Source: Zhengitettix transpicula (lineage: Eukaryota; Arthropoda; Insecta; Orthoptera; Tetrigidae). Taken from it: a stretch of 64,000 nt of DNA. The DNA lies in assembly GCA_037074705.1 (NCBI GenBank), contig CM073590.1:218890746-218954745 (forward strand), written 5' to 3'. Positions 1-13,404 of the stretch are shown here, in pieces (the stretch's first letter is position 1; each line of letters opens with the position of its first letter). Position numbers and translations under genes: made by a program. The notes beneath the pieces were generated by a model that saw nothing but the letters and a program-made list of their open reading frames with translations, was not told where the DNA came from and ran no database searches.

Positions 1-719
1 ATATCTAGTTCCAACGGTCAATTTTACTCTGATGATCCCCTCATGAAGTGGTCCTGAGAGGAGTTTTTCTCTTATTTGTTCATTGCCCAATAGAATTTGC
101 TGTTTGTTTCTCAGCGACGGTTGTCTGTAGCGTTGGCGTAGCCTCAAGCTTTATTGGAGAACTTATCCCCCTCGATCAGTCTTCGGATAAGGCATGTCCC
201 CTGGGCAGGATTACGCAATAACGCAAGTAAGGAAGAAGCGCAAGGTCAGGCTGGTAAGGCAAGGCAAGGAAAGGAAAGGCGCCGTTCGTCGGGGGAGCAA
301 TTCAACAAGCGCCTCTCGCGCAATGCTCACTGATAAGGCGGCGCTATCAAACTTGCGTCTTTATGGCTCCCTTGTGCGCTCCGTTGCTTGTTAATTCATA
401 TAGGCGTAATAGACCGTTTCCGTTCTTGATATCAAATAACTTTCAACTACGCTGTTGTTCGGTATACTTACGAATCGTGCAACAGTTACCTGCAGTCTGG
501 CACGAATCCAAATTAAAAGTACTTTCAAGTAACTTGTAACTGTCTACCGATTGACGTGATAATTGTCGAAGAGAATATATTATAATTCAATAGTAACTGA
601 GAAAGTACGATTTTTTTATTGGTATTTTATAATAGTGTCAACGTAAATGTTATTAGCGACCTTCTACATTAGTTACATGTATTGTATTTATTTCCATGGC
701 GAAGATAGTGTTTATCATC
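1..719. other. Non-coding, no recognised feature
   Basis: The short open frame at 194-394 has a basic, low-complexity translation and no homology I recognise. Nothing else stands out. Confidence 0.5.
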
Positions 720-1604
720 AGTACTTCTTAGATTAGATGAGTAATTTGGGCACTGGTTATAAAAGCTAGTAATATTTTGGTTGCTTTTGGACCAGTGCAG
801 AAATCTTTAAGAGTGTAGTTGGCTATAGTCTTCTTTCGGTTTTCCTCGTATTTTCTGCATTTAAACAGCACGTGTTGTATGGTGAGGGATTGGTTGCACT
901 CATTACATATTGACTGGGGTAATCTGCAGAGCAAGTGTGAATGAGAAAGATTCGTATGCAGAGATCTTATCCGGGAAACTATTATCTGTGGAACTTCTTG
1001 GCAATTACCAGTTCAGATGACTAGGTTATTTCCTGATGGAAGAGTCAGTTGTTACCAATACGCCTCCTTGCTCGCCAAGTTGATTCTTTTTGAGCTCCTT
1101 GTATAGGTCGGAGGCTGTCCATACTGTTGATGTGTCAGGATGATCATGTTGTACGTTGGTAAAGACAGAGTCCGCTGCCTCGCTATGTGAGCATTAGTGG
1201 GGATCCAGATGTGGTGGTTTGATTTTTGACATGCAGATATGTAGAAGTAGTCTGATTTTGGAAATGTTGCCAATCCTGATTTTTGGGTTTAATGCTTCCA
1301 GGTAGTCGGAGCAGATTATAAAGTTGTTTAGAGGGGGTTCAATGCAGTATTCGAGAGCAATGAATATTGCGTAGATCTCCGCTGTCGTGATGGATGATGA
1401 TGAGTTGATCTTGGACACTTTCCTATGGTGCACGTTTATATACGCGCTTGTGGTTTTTGTTTTCGTTTTTGAGGCCTCGGTATACAGCTGCTGGGCAGGA
1501 TTTCCATATTTCTCCATCGCCGCGTGGAGATAGTTGTTGGCCTCCTTTTCTCGTAGTATTCTTTTGGGGATTTGGCTGAGTGAGATATCGATGAGACGTC
1601 CCAA
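720..1604 (-). pseudogene. Non-LTR retrotransposon 3' remnant: RNase H domain and cysteine motif, frameshifted
   Basis: Minus-strand frames give, in order, an RNase H-like stretch (1194-1604), a continuation in another frame (1052-1273, with HIWIPTNAHIA matching the usual W.P.H.GI... strand) and a C-terminal cysteine motif (728-934, CNECNQSLTIQHVLFKCRKY). RNase H hallmarks are ITTAEIYAIFIALEYC and FIICSDYLEAL. The usual first catalytic Asp is Glu in LYTEASK. This layout, RNase H followed by a cysteine motif, fits the ORF2 C terminus of I/Jockey-type LINEs. At least two frameshifts separate the parts, so it is dead. The reverse transcriptase is absent, which is unusual for a 5'-truncated copy only in that the break lies just before RNase H. 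Confidence 0.8.
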
Positions 1605-2432
1605 CTAAATAAGTGAATTAAAAAAGCAATATAACTATAGACATTAGATTTGTGAAAACAGTTTTAACTTGGCCCGCCGTAATCAATTTCTTTTTAACTA
1701 CTCTGTAATAAAGAAGTTTATTTTTAAAGAAGTATTCAATCCCTTAATTCAAGCAGTTAAATGTTTTCTATACGTAATGAATATTTTAATTCCATGTTTT
1801 ATGATTATTTATTTCCTTTAATTAATATTCACAAAATAATAATTGAATCACCTAAATTTTTACTTATTATTTCGAGTTTACTTACGAAATCTTAATATCT
1901 ATTCGGAGAAAAAATAATTCCTGAGAAAATAAAACATTTATGTACTCCAATGCAATCTTGTCTAAGTAATTTAGAAGTTATGGATTCAATCGTAAAACAT
2001 TTCATGCTTTACAACCGACATGTGCTTGCTTAATCCACGAGTAAGGCAAGACAGTTCCGTAAGATTAAAAATGGCGGACGGCCCACCCTTATATTAGAGG
2101 GACTATAAATAGAGCAAAAGCGCGAATCAGACGTGACAAAGCCTTCAATCAGGACCTCTCCGTTGTTTACAGAACCTAACGTAGCTAGAAATACGAGTTC
2201 TGAGAAAGTATGCATTTAAAAGATAATTATTCTGCTTCACGGTTCATAATCACCAAGGGATTTTTTTGTTTTTGTTTGTCCCATTTTAGAAAATTAAGTG
2301 ATTATTCATTATATAGAGCGTCAACCTTGGAAAATACACTTACGTGTAAATTAGTCCAAGACATCGATTTTTTTTGTATTACTTAATTTTAAATAAATTC
2401 CAAACAAAAACTATTTAAATCAAAATACTTTA

Positions 2433-2487
<55 letters not shown>

Positions 2488-2826
2488 AAGTTATAGAACT
2501 ATGTTATACCACCGTTGTATTTTGGCATAGTCAAGTCTGGGCCTTGCTTTAGATGTTTAGTAAAATTTTATAACTGAATGAATTAAGATTTTTTAAATGT
2601 TACAATATGATTCAACAACGCAAAGCCAAATTTCCAATTTTTTAGTCTTTTCCCGAAATGAAGGTTTCCGTTTCTACAACAATCAATTAGAAACTCTCTG
2701 ACGAGGTCCGTTAACCAAAATATTCTTATTGACTGTACATCCAGAAACTTGTTCTTCAGAAATAGCTTTCACTTCAAAAACACACAGACTGCATGCTTTC
2801 ATAAAAATATTTATATTTATTAATTA
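1605..2826. other. AT-rich intergenic DNA with a microsatellite
   Basis: No coding sequence is supported. A (TA)n run lies near 2438-2482. A TATAAAT-like string at 2104 is followed by an ATCAGAC string about 25 bases on; with no gene beside it, it is not called a promoter. Confidence 0.5.
2438..2482. repeat. (TA)n microsatellite
   Basis: About 20 uninterrupted TA units are visible. Confidence 0.95.
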
Positions 2827-3624
2827 CTAGCTGGGTGCCCTGAGATTCCCGTGAACTTATTTATATAAACCAGAAAAAGTATTTAATGCTATATTAATCT
2901 TTAGCCAAGAATTGATTTAACCTAAATCTAAATGTTCCTACTTCCGTACATACTTTCGACCGACAGTGCATTAATTGCATAAATACATTGATTTTTATTG
3001 TATCAATCCCAACAAACATACATCCGAATTTCTTCTAAAATATACTCCTCGAGTACTGCAGGATTTAATTGTCCCTCAATCTTCAGACTTTAGGAAAGCT
3101 TAAATTTATGAAATTTTTAGCTAGATTCACAATGTAAACAAACGGTCCCCATATTAGAGTCACTAACACGACACGAAAATTAATTTACATTTTTCGCAAG
3201 GATCGTAAAGTATTCGTATTGTTTTTTATTATCATTCGATGGAGTTTTATTGGAAAAAATTATACTTTTTATTCAATGAAAATATTTCTTCTTTATTTAA
3301 TTACGGAAAAAGGAACTATTTCCTTTGTTCGTCGCATAGTAACGTCTCTCTCTCTCCCTCCATCCCTCCCTCCCTGTCTCTCTCGCACGCGTTACATCAC
3401 GGTTTCTTAGCGCGTAGTAATTTAACACTCAATTATCTCGTTTTTAAATTATAATTCTTTCTACCGTTATACTAAGGTTTTCTCACCCCCCACAATACCG
3501 TTTCTCGTGTTTTTAAGAATATTTGTACGAAGTTTCGTTTCAATCTGTGCACGCGTTTAAATTTGTATCAAGATTACCGTAAATGCATACATACAAATAA
3601 ACATACTTTTTTATTATATAGATG
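2827..3624 (+). repeat. Possible old LINE-type remnant (ACTAGCTG ... TTATATAGAT)
   Basis: The stretch begins TACTAGCTGGGTGCC and ends with CATACATACAAATAAAC, a T run, then ATTATATAGAT. Insect genomes contain many decayed repeats with this pair of ends, from memory of such repeats rather than a search. No coding frame survives, and a C/T-rich run sits at 3340-3385. The family is not identified. Confidence 0.4.
3340..3385. repeat. Polypyrimidine (CT/CCCT) low-complexity run
   Basis: The plus strand here is almost entirely C and T, made of TCTC and CCCTCC units. Confidence 0.85.
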
Positions 3625-6600
3625 TATAAACTTTGTGGATTTTAGTTGAATGACGTATAATATTTTGGAAAACTGTAACAAATTCTGCTTCTTATAGAAG
3701 AATCCAGCGAATCGCTTGGAAATTATTTTCACTCACAACTGCATGATGTACGTCGACTAGAGGCATTTGAGCGAAAGTGAGGAATGGCGTAGAGCGCAGT
3801 GGGCATAGTTTAACTTCATTCGCTATTTGTTGTGCAAACGTCGGGGTAAGCTGGAGATGGGGCAGGACACTGCAAGCCCTGCCTTCCGGCTTCATTAATC
3901 ACTCGACCGCAGCCACTAATGTGTCAATACCACAGGCTAGATGTGATTAGTGCCCAGTCGCATGCCAATCGCAATGTCATCCGATTACAACAAACGTGCG
4001 GACGCAGAGACAAAAAATTAAACATGCAAACAACCGGCGCGTTAAGTATTCTCGCTCCAGCAAAATATTACCCCAGGGGAATCGAAACAGCTCGCGCAGG
4101 CTGCGCAGTCGAGGATACCGGAACCGAACGGCCGTCATCAGCAGATAATTACTATTCATTCGGAATTATTGTTAGAAAACTGCAGGAACTATATTTGAAG
4201 AAGCAATTGAAAGAACCCTTGATAGACTTGCCAATTGATTTAATTAATTCCATCACACATGCTCTACATACGACATATATAATGTTTACTGAATTATTTT
4301 ATTTCTCGTTTTCTGGTCTAATTTAATGAAATGATCGATATCCGCTCAGCTCTGATACACTTAAAATATATTTTAAGAAATAAAAAACTTAAAATAAGTA
4401 TGAAATTCCTGCCCAGTTTAATATATACATGGTATTACTGAATATATTATATATAACGTTATTTTCGTTATCCAGATGTCTAATCGAGAAATTCACACCG
4501 AATTTATAGAGAGAATAAACGTTATAAAAATTTCCGTTCTTTTTTACGTTAGGAGGGAACAAAGAAAACTATTTCGGAAGTAAAAGGCCCGAATTGTCAA
4601 ATTTCTTCATATGAACTTATTTGAGTAGGATTGTGTCTGTAGAATAGGTACTTGAGTTACGCCGTAAGTATTATCAGGTCCTTTATTAATGACCATGACG
4701 ATCTGCTTTGATGTAGCAGTCAGCATCATTACCACTCATCATTGAGTTCCCTAATACAAATTCCGGTACGACCATATGTTTTGACTGTATTAAAATATTC
4801 AAAGGTATTGCGGGTTAACGGATTAATCTTTCGCAAACATGGTACACGCGTTGGAGTGTGGCGTGATCACGGATTTCGCTGAAAAACTCTGGGTTTATCA
4901 CCTGTTGGCAAGCCCAATTGAACTGTGTCCAGGATGGGGATGAGTTAGGGCCTCCACAACTCAACACTTATCATACTTAGCACCCGAACATTCCGTAAAT
5001 TTAATGGTCACTTCTTGGGAGCGGGGTGGAGACTTTGGAGGGGATAGAGACTCTTAACTCGTCTGGACGCTGGAATTTAGATTCAGTTGGTACTTGCCAC
5101 TCACTGGGGATGGTAATCCAAAGTTTCCTCTGTAATTCTCCTGCCTATACTCATTAAATCTTCATTACAACTTCGTTGATCTGAAGGATGGAGCCCTGAA
5201 ACGGTATACAGAACTTCTAGAAGCTGTAATGCGATCTTAGAGCCGGGATTCGACTACCTCTTCCACCATATATTCTATTCCTAATCGTTCTTCCATTTTT
5301 CTTTCTTCTCTTTCGAGAAATGCTATATTGGGAAAAGAAAACTAGAGGTGAAAATGAGAATAATAGGCACACTAGTCACGTGCCATTCCAAAACCAGAAT
5401 GTGCCATTTAAGATTGCAGTCTACTTTTCTTGAGAGGACTTTCTTTTAGAGGTTTCGCAGAACTAATTAATATTAATAATAATCAATGTCCATGGACAAT
5501 TTAAAATTCGTCAGTTTTAAATTTTCAACGTTTTTTTGTCCTTGACATTGAGATCAGTCTTCTGATTTTATAGCAAACGCTCCATATTATGGAAAACATA
5601 AAAATTGTAACAATACTGTGAATAAAATTTATAACTATAGAATACAATTTTAATAAACTAATTTAAATATTCGAGAACTGTTTATCGAACAATTACACCG
5701 GGAATGACTTCAATCTTTGATAATGTAAATATTTATGCACTATGAATAAAACATGTGTGAACATATTTTAACAAAATTTTATAAACTAAGATATGGTAAA
5801 CGAATATAATGTTACATCAAGGGTGATTATATTACAATCTGGTAAGGTCTTTTAGAAATTCTAATTGAAGCGTTAAGATTTTCCCAAAAACTCTCCATAT
5901 AATATAAATATTTAAAATATTTTTATTATTAAATATAATTAAATTTAGAATCTTAATAAATATAAATTACTAATATAGTAAGTTATTATGCTATGTAGTG
6001 AACAAATGCATGTCCTTGTTTGGTATTCTGTTGGTAATTTCATAGATAATCAGATAGGTGAGAGACATCTATGGCAAGGACTTTGCCTAAGGTTCAAAGG
6101 TGCGTGAGAACCTTCAACAGGACGTGCGGAGTTTCGACAGGAGTTTGAGGCGGTGAAGAACGTGACATTTTCATTGTGTTAATTAGGGCGTGAAAAAAGA
6201 GAACAGTCAAAATATGGAAACAAAACTTTGAGGTCACCTGAGACAGGAAAAGTAAGAAAAATATCTATCAGCAATTAATTTCTTGTTTGTCTCCAAAGAT
6301 GCTTAGTTAGAGGTTAGTGAGAAGATATAGTTATGAAAAAAAGGTGTATGAAATGAGAATGAAAAGCAACAGAAAGATTTAATGTCAAATAGGTTTGTAA
6401 TGGAGAACATATTTTATTTGAAATTATCAGCATTCAAACGACTGCTACAAGATAAATGCTAAATTTTAACTAAAATGTCTCCGCTCTTCACTTCCCCATC
6501 AAAATAATAATAAAAGATCCTCGATCCCAAATTCCCATACTGAAGACTGCCTCTGGCCCGACAATGGCGAAGGACTCAGGCACTTGCATAACAATGACAT

Positions 6601-9600
6601 CATCAACATGCCAATTTTTACCTGTCGAATATTGAATCAACCTGTTGCCACCTCCAGACTGACGATATTCTAACATATCGCCTGCCAGCCAATTTAAAGG
6701 CCGAGTATCGTAAACATTATCAGTATTTATAATATATCCAAAAATTTTAACCAAGAAATTCCTTTTGAATTATAGTTTTCTTTTATAAATTTATCACTGA
6801 ACGTATTGAAATATTAACTATTACATTTAAAAGCTCTGTTTTATTTAATAAGAATATAATTTTACGTTGTTCATGCGATAATCAATTGAGTTATATCCTA
6901 TGTAGAATAACTTATTAAAGCAGTGAGCGGTAGGTTGTACGAACTATTTGAAAATGTGGAATGGAGGTTTTCTTGGATCCTTACGAGGTAGACTAAAATG
7001 TATTGCGGGCGCATATAAGTAAAGGTAGCTGAAGACTAGTTTCGTATATACTCTCAAAGGAGATAATACAATATAAAAGTTTTACCACAATATTATTTGA
7101 TTATTTTCCCATTAAAAATTTATATGAAGTTAAGAAATTTTCATTGAACTGTTTGGATATATTTTTATACATTTATTGAATTGTTACTTATTATATTAAT
7201 AAAAATCCAAACTTTATTTGCTTAATTAATTGGAAATAATGATTTTATTATAAGATTGGCATTTATCATCATTTATCATCTTTAAAACAATAATTCATGT
7301 TTAATACTAATAAGGGATTTGATTTATTGTTTTTAATGTCCTATTTTGTTGTGTCTGTAATTTTAAATGTGCACAAAAATGTAAGCAACGAAACTATTAT
7401 TTCCATGTTTATAATTTGATAGGTTTCATTGTTCGAGTCGTTCTGGGAGCAATTCGCATACTAGATGTCCTTAAATGACCCCAGAAGGATCACTTCCAGC
7501 AGATGGGATTCTGGGATAGATCTATTACGAACCATCGAACGATCTCCTTGTTTAGCAATTTGGCATTTATGCCGGCGGCTATGGAGCGGCCTATCTTAAG
7601 GGAAGAGGCCCTTTCCCTGAAGGATATCAGCAGTGTAATTGCGCTGTCTCTTGGCCTGAGCTGATGTCAAATGGAGTCACTTTATCTCCTCACAGCATTA
7701 GGTTAGCTCACGTCCATCTGGAGGAGGAAGTCGTGTCGTCTCCCCTGCCAACGATGGCTGCTTAATGTTCTCGCCGTTTTATGCGTCGTGCGACGCAAAG
7801 ATTAACTTTAATGGAAACAGAACTCTTGGCGTCGCCTGCGCTATAGACGAGGATTGCCCGTGACTTATTATGTCTGACTGTAATGAGCTAGGATACTTGA
7901 ATGCAATTCCTTTCTTGAGCTATTAATATAATTCTGTGATCTACACAATTTACTTGGTGTTTTATTAGTTAATGTTACTTTACAGACGTTGTAGTTGAAC
8001 TGAAATACTGAAAAAAACGTTACAACATGAACGAACCTACACAATAATGTTTCTACAATCGTTGATTCTTTGGAATTTATTAATAATATTTAAATTAACC
8101 ACAAATAAATTATTGTTAAAAAGTATCGATAATATGTCAGGAAAATTAAATTGTCACCCCTCGTCGAGTCCAGTAATGCCATATTAAATGGACACTGACG
8201 AAATAGTTACATTTTTTGTTGTAAATTTTATATTATAAATACTTGAAAAACTTCATATTCATGACGAAGATTTAGATGTATAGTCTACACTTGCCATTGG
8301 TTTGTTTCTAAAGGTAAAAGACAATCATTAATTCATGAATTTAAAACGTTTTAATAATTGAAATACAATACTATTTGTATTTGTTTAATACAGCTTTAAC
8401 CTATAACATTTAATGAATTTGTTTACGACCTCTTTCTCGTTGATTATTTATATATTCGTCCTCTGAAATTTCGGGTAGACAATTTTTTTTTATCGTTTGC
8501 TGCGAGGAGCAGAAACAAGTTCCGTATGCCGGCTGTCGCGTGGATAATTTCATTTAACGCATCTCTTAAAAGCTCACTGCATGCAAGACATATTGGGATA
8601 TAAGCATACTCGAAAATAAATTTATCACAACGTGGTAGGGTGGAGAACCCACTTTCTAATTTCGCCGAGGAAAAGTACAGAAGAGAATTAAAAATCAAAT
8701 GCAAAGTACAATTTCAAAATAGTGGTTTGCTTTGGTAACAACGGACAAATAATCCAGGGCTTCGGGATTTCCAGACAATTTGGATAAACTTATCTTTCAC
8801 ACCACGTATGTATAGGGGGTGATTGTTTTCTGTGGTGAGAGAACGCCTTATAAAAGCCAGAGAAAAAGCTGCCTCGAGGTTTTTTCTTTCTGGAAACTTT
8901 GTAATGTTAACATTGGTTTGATTATTCGTATAATAATAGTACAGAATCGTAAAGTACAGGGAACTAACAAAAGTTTGTCCCACAGCTCTTTAGAGTTGCA
9001 GTAACAACGGAAACGTACTCCGCGATTGAACATTCTTGGAGGCAGAGGCCGTCACTAGCTATTTCCTGATTGCACCAGTCACCCGAAAATATTCCATAAA
9101 ATTCTGATAAGAGGTCGGAAAACCACGCGTTTTTGTTTTCTCAAAACAGTTCTTATAAATTAGAATTAAAATAATGTTAAATTTAATGTTTTGCTTTTTA
9201 AAACGATTGTTTGCACTTTCCATATAAATAAAATATGTTCGAGCATCATGCATGTTACTCATCATCTGAAATTGTAATTTATAATTTAATAAGTAGGTAT
9301 TAAATTCTGGTATTTTATGTAATATTTTACATATTGATTATAAAGTGTTTTCAAAATATATTTCGAGGTGTTACATTGGGTTAAAGCAATGTAATGTATA
9401 GAATATTTAGGCAACACGTTATATTGGATAGTTACTGTCATAATGACAAATTTAAGTTCAGCCTACATCTTCATGGGTGTGGGTGGGGGTTTATGTGGAA
9501 AAAAATTGCTTAAAACAGCTCACAGTAGTTTAGAATCCATACTTTTCGGTGTAGTTGAGATGAACAGTGACGCTCAAGATTCCGGTTAAATTTTTGGGGT

Positions 9601-10586
9601 TAACCAAAAGATATATAGTAATTACGAAGATATTACTGTTAAACTATTTATTCTCCGGTCTAATATAGTGAAATATTCTATCAACACCGCAGACACAATA
9701 AGATGTACAAAATATTTAAAAGGCAATATGTAACATATATTTACGATCATACAGTATGACATATTCCTTTAAAAAATCTGTCATTCGTTACGTTTTTACT
9801 AAAGATTTGAATCAATTAGTTTGATTTAAATGATTTAACTTCATTTAAGTCTGAAAGAAACATTTTTTGAGTACATTATGTCATGCGACAAAATAAAAAA
9901 AGTGTATTTTACGGATTTCACCTCAGCTTAGATTTCTTAAAAAGTTCAAGCCATTAATAACTTAAGAAATAGTGATTTTAAAAAATAAAGCCCGCAAACC
10001 CACGGAGCCGAGCAAAGCTTTCTCTTAAATTAAATGCCAATGTGGCCAAAGTGGGAGCGGAATTGCACTAAATCATAACTATTCTGACGGAAATTTATAG
10101 GTTACATTTGGTCCTCAGCAAGGGGAATACATTCGTCATTTGAAAACATACTTTCAATATAATTTTAAGCTCTACAACATAATATCCAGTCACAAAACGA
10201 TCGTACGCTACTAAAGTGTGTAAAAAGCTTACTTTGGGTCCCTATTTTACAGTTATCAGATTACTTGTAGAACAATTTTTCGAATAATGATTGGTAAATT
10301 GGGTAACATAATCACTTGGTAATATCAGGAATTTATTTGTAATAAATTCAAAATGTACCGTTGACTAAGGCGGATTTGTAAGCAAAAGTTTTCAATTACT
10401 TTATGACTATATTAAGTAAACAGTAATTTCAATTCTCTTGTTAATATAAATAAAGCCGAGAAACCCACTTAAAAAATGAAATATGAGAAAGAATTAATAT
10501 TTAAAAACATAGTGTGTACATATCATAACAAGGAACTATAAATTATTTTAAATAAGATAAAATACTGAAATAAAGACTAAAGACGT
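3625..10586. other. Intergenic DNA, no supported gene
   Basis: AT-rich DNA with two more balanced islands, about 4850-5240 and 7440-7870, which have no recognisable coding frame. Open frames at 3919-4326 (+) and 6488-6754 (-) are discussed separately. Confidence 0.5.
6488..6754 (-). CDS. Unassigned 88-codon open frame (doubtful)
   Basis: The minus strand is open for 88 codons and the translation has protein-like composition (for example LNWLAGDMLEYRQSGGGN), with several W, G and D residues. I recognise no family. The first residue is not supported by an ATG with context, and a GTAAAA string after the codons for YSTG could be a splice donor, so it might be an exon. There is no partner exon I can point to. 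It may equally be chance or part of an old mobile element. Confidence 0.15.
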   Translation of the reverse strand: MVKIFGYIINTDNVYDTRPLNWLAGDMLEYRQSGGGNRLIQYSTGKNWHVDDVIVMQVPESFAIVGPEAVFSMGIWDRGSFIIILMGK

Positions 10587-10775
10587 GATGATATAAATAC
10601 CAATCAATTTATCAGGAAATATTGTTCCTTTATTCAGGTTTTTTTTGTCAACTGTATTGTACGGTTATGTTGATGTTCACTCTTCGATCTTGGCACCTGA
10701 AGAAAGGAAAAAGTTTTCCAGAAACTTATCTGTATTTGAGTATTATGTCTTATTATTAATTTTTAATAACAGTCG
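10587..10775 (+). repeat. Penelope-like terminal element, inverted-arm form
   Basis: A left arm at 10587-10638 (ending CCTTTATTCAGG) is an imperfect inverted copy of the right arm that starts at 10696 (CCTGAAGAAAGG). Between them lies GTCAACTGTATTGTACGG, which is also found, with one or two changes, in the 3' non-coding end of the Penelope-like element near 36346. The right arm continues with a GAAAC motif and ATTATTAATTTT, as in the copies at 42673 and 61339. No target duplication could be found, so the outer limits are approximate. Confidence 0.65.
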
Positions 10776-13404
10776 TGTTTTATATTCATTCCCTATTAAA
10801 CCTGTGTTACAGTGTGAAAAATTACGACGATGCCAAACCAAGTCCAGGCAAACCGTTCATGCAATTCAATTAAATTTTCAGGAAGGACAAATCATAATAT
10901 ATTTTATTTCATCTAAAGTCACATCAGCTACACATGGTCATTAGCGAATTAACATTGGGTTAGATTAGATTTTGCGATGATTAAAAATTTAAGTAAATGA
11001 TAACAAATTTTTAAAAAAATATGTGCTTTTTTATATAGAGTGGAGTAGTCAATTTCGTTAAGGCTTCCTTTTTGATGAAATTTTCTACATTCATTAGGAT
11101 ATTTCTTATGATGACTATTAGGAGTAGAGGAGTGCACAGCGATTATGTGTCTTTATATTACATTTTAAAATATTGTAGTAATAAATATCTTTATATTTTG
11201 ATCCTTTTTTAATTTAAAATAAATTTATTTTAAATTGCAGTTAATATGACACTGTCGTTGCTTCCTTAAAATATATAATTTATATATATATAATATATAA
11301 TATATAATTTTAAGAGTAATATTTACTTTAAAACTGATTCAGTAAATTATGTTTCCTATTCGTGGAATGTTGTTTGCAATTTCAATAAACAAACACGTTA
11401 CAAAACCGCTGAGAAGAATAATTAGTAATAGTATTAAATAAGTTGATGAGTTTAAATGAAAATAATTGCTTACTGAAAATGACTGCATAAATCCGTTGAA
11501 ATAATTATTTTAGAAAAATTTATGTACTTAGAGGCATCTAAATTTCTTACCGCCAATAAATTTACGTAAAAACAATTTTTTTTCCCCATAAGTAATTGGT
11601 TAATATCGGAGCCTTATTCCAATTACGCATTCCCCACAATGGCTGACTTCCTGCTGCCTTGTATTGACTGTGCTGACTTATAATAGCCGCCCTGTCAATG
11701 TTTCTCATTATTTCGTCGCCGCCGGTGAAGGAAATGCTGAATGAGAAAAGAGAGGCTACAGGAGGGGGAGGGCCTTCTTTTATTCAATTAATTTAGTTTC
11801 AATAACGTAGTAGCAATGAAGTCTCCTTTCTCCAAGCGAACTCTCACGTTACAGTTATAATACGGGTATGTTTCTAATGAAACTGGCATCTATTCATTTA
11901 TTGCTAACAAAGTCTGGAAATTGAGAGTACCATTAATTATGGTACGGCGCAGTTTCTTTGCGAATTAGTTTCTCCAGCTACGCGCTTATATTATCATTAA
12001 CGGATATGACTTTACTTAATGCGCAATACTTTTCAGTTATTACAGAACTCAAATCATCGTCAATATAATAACGAATATGGTATGGTGAGAGGTTTTAGTT
12101 GCTTACATTTTGGCTTGAGTGTTCATTAACAACTTATTATTCACAATAATGTTTTATATATATGAGGGTCATACAGGATAGCAGGAAAGTATAATATTTA
12201 GTGGAATTGTTATAAAGTGTTGCAGAGAGATTATAAAATTTGTTCCAGGATAGAAAAATTAACTGCATAAATAAGAGAATAATTAAGAGCTTCTCTTTTA
12301 ACGTATTCAGCGAGACTTCTGTGTAAACAGACCTACATCCTGCAACTCTGGCAGCATACAGAAATATGTTAGTAGGCAATGAACAGCGTTCATCCTTCTA
12401 AAGAACGTGATGAAGCACTAATTCCTTAGATTAACTAATATGGTATGGTGAGAAAAAAAGGATACCTAAGATGGAGCAGGGAACGAAACCCCGTTGAAAT
12501 GATGAACCAAGAACACCTTAATTTCTCTTCTGATATTTATTAACCTATTTAATTTGAAAAACTAATTAGATTAAATGTATTCGTACGATCTGCGCTGTCA
12601 GAGTCCTTGACCGTAATTTATTTATATTACTTAGCCTCAATGAAACCGATCACAAATATCTTTATTACATCGGAAATAATCGCCTATTATTCACAAAATT
12701 GTACTTTAATTATATTACTTCTTCCAGATTCTAATTACAATCACAACCTCCATGGCAAATTTACGATTTAATTGGAACTACCATTGTTTCATTGCAGCAA
12801 GTAATTAAATGTTTCGTGGTTTCATCGAATAATTGAATTATTACGCATCCGTACGAGTACGTAGCTTGAGTGGAATTTCATTTTAACTGGCCATTTAATT
12901 ACTTAACGAATGATTTATCATTTATAAGTATTGAGATTTTAAATTAAATATTGGTGTCATTTGTTTCGCGGCACATTGCAAAGAAAGACAACTTTATCTT
13001 CCAGATCAGGATTTTTATTCCTGTTTTTTTTAATTGTGTTTCGTAATAAATAAATATATGAACGGAGTCAATTTACCTATTTTATTGAAACATAATCATT
13101 TCTATAAATTAGGGGCTACATTTATTCCTTGTTTCTTAATTTTTAAATTCTAAATTGCATTAACAACTAGGTCTTTAGCGACTATACATTTACATACATT
13201 TTGAATTATATGTTTTAAAAAATTACATTATTTTATAGATCCATATAATAGTTCAATACTTTAATGAACTTTACAGTGTTCTTTTGGAATTTTGGTAAAT
13301 TTTTGAGCTACACTTTTCTCACGATATATTCTCTCTGTAGTTCGTATTTCTTACAGTCCTACATAATTTGTCTCTTTTAATTGCCTCAAAGCCTGCAAAA
13401 TCTG
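10776..13404. other. AT-rich intergenic DNA, nothing supported
   Basis: No coding frame or repeat is recognised. A TA-rich near-palindrome lies at 11277-11315, and a somewhat GC-richer patch at 11635-11770. Confidence 0.5.

Noticed and set aside
2100..2135. TATA box plus initiator
   Set aside because: The spacing is short and no gene or element with a matching start lies downstream.
3919..4326. 135-codon open frame on the plus strand
   Set aside because: No recognisable domain, drifting composition, and a similar frame on the other strand over the same bases; most likely chance.
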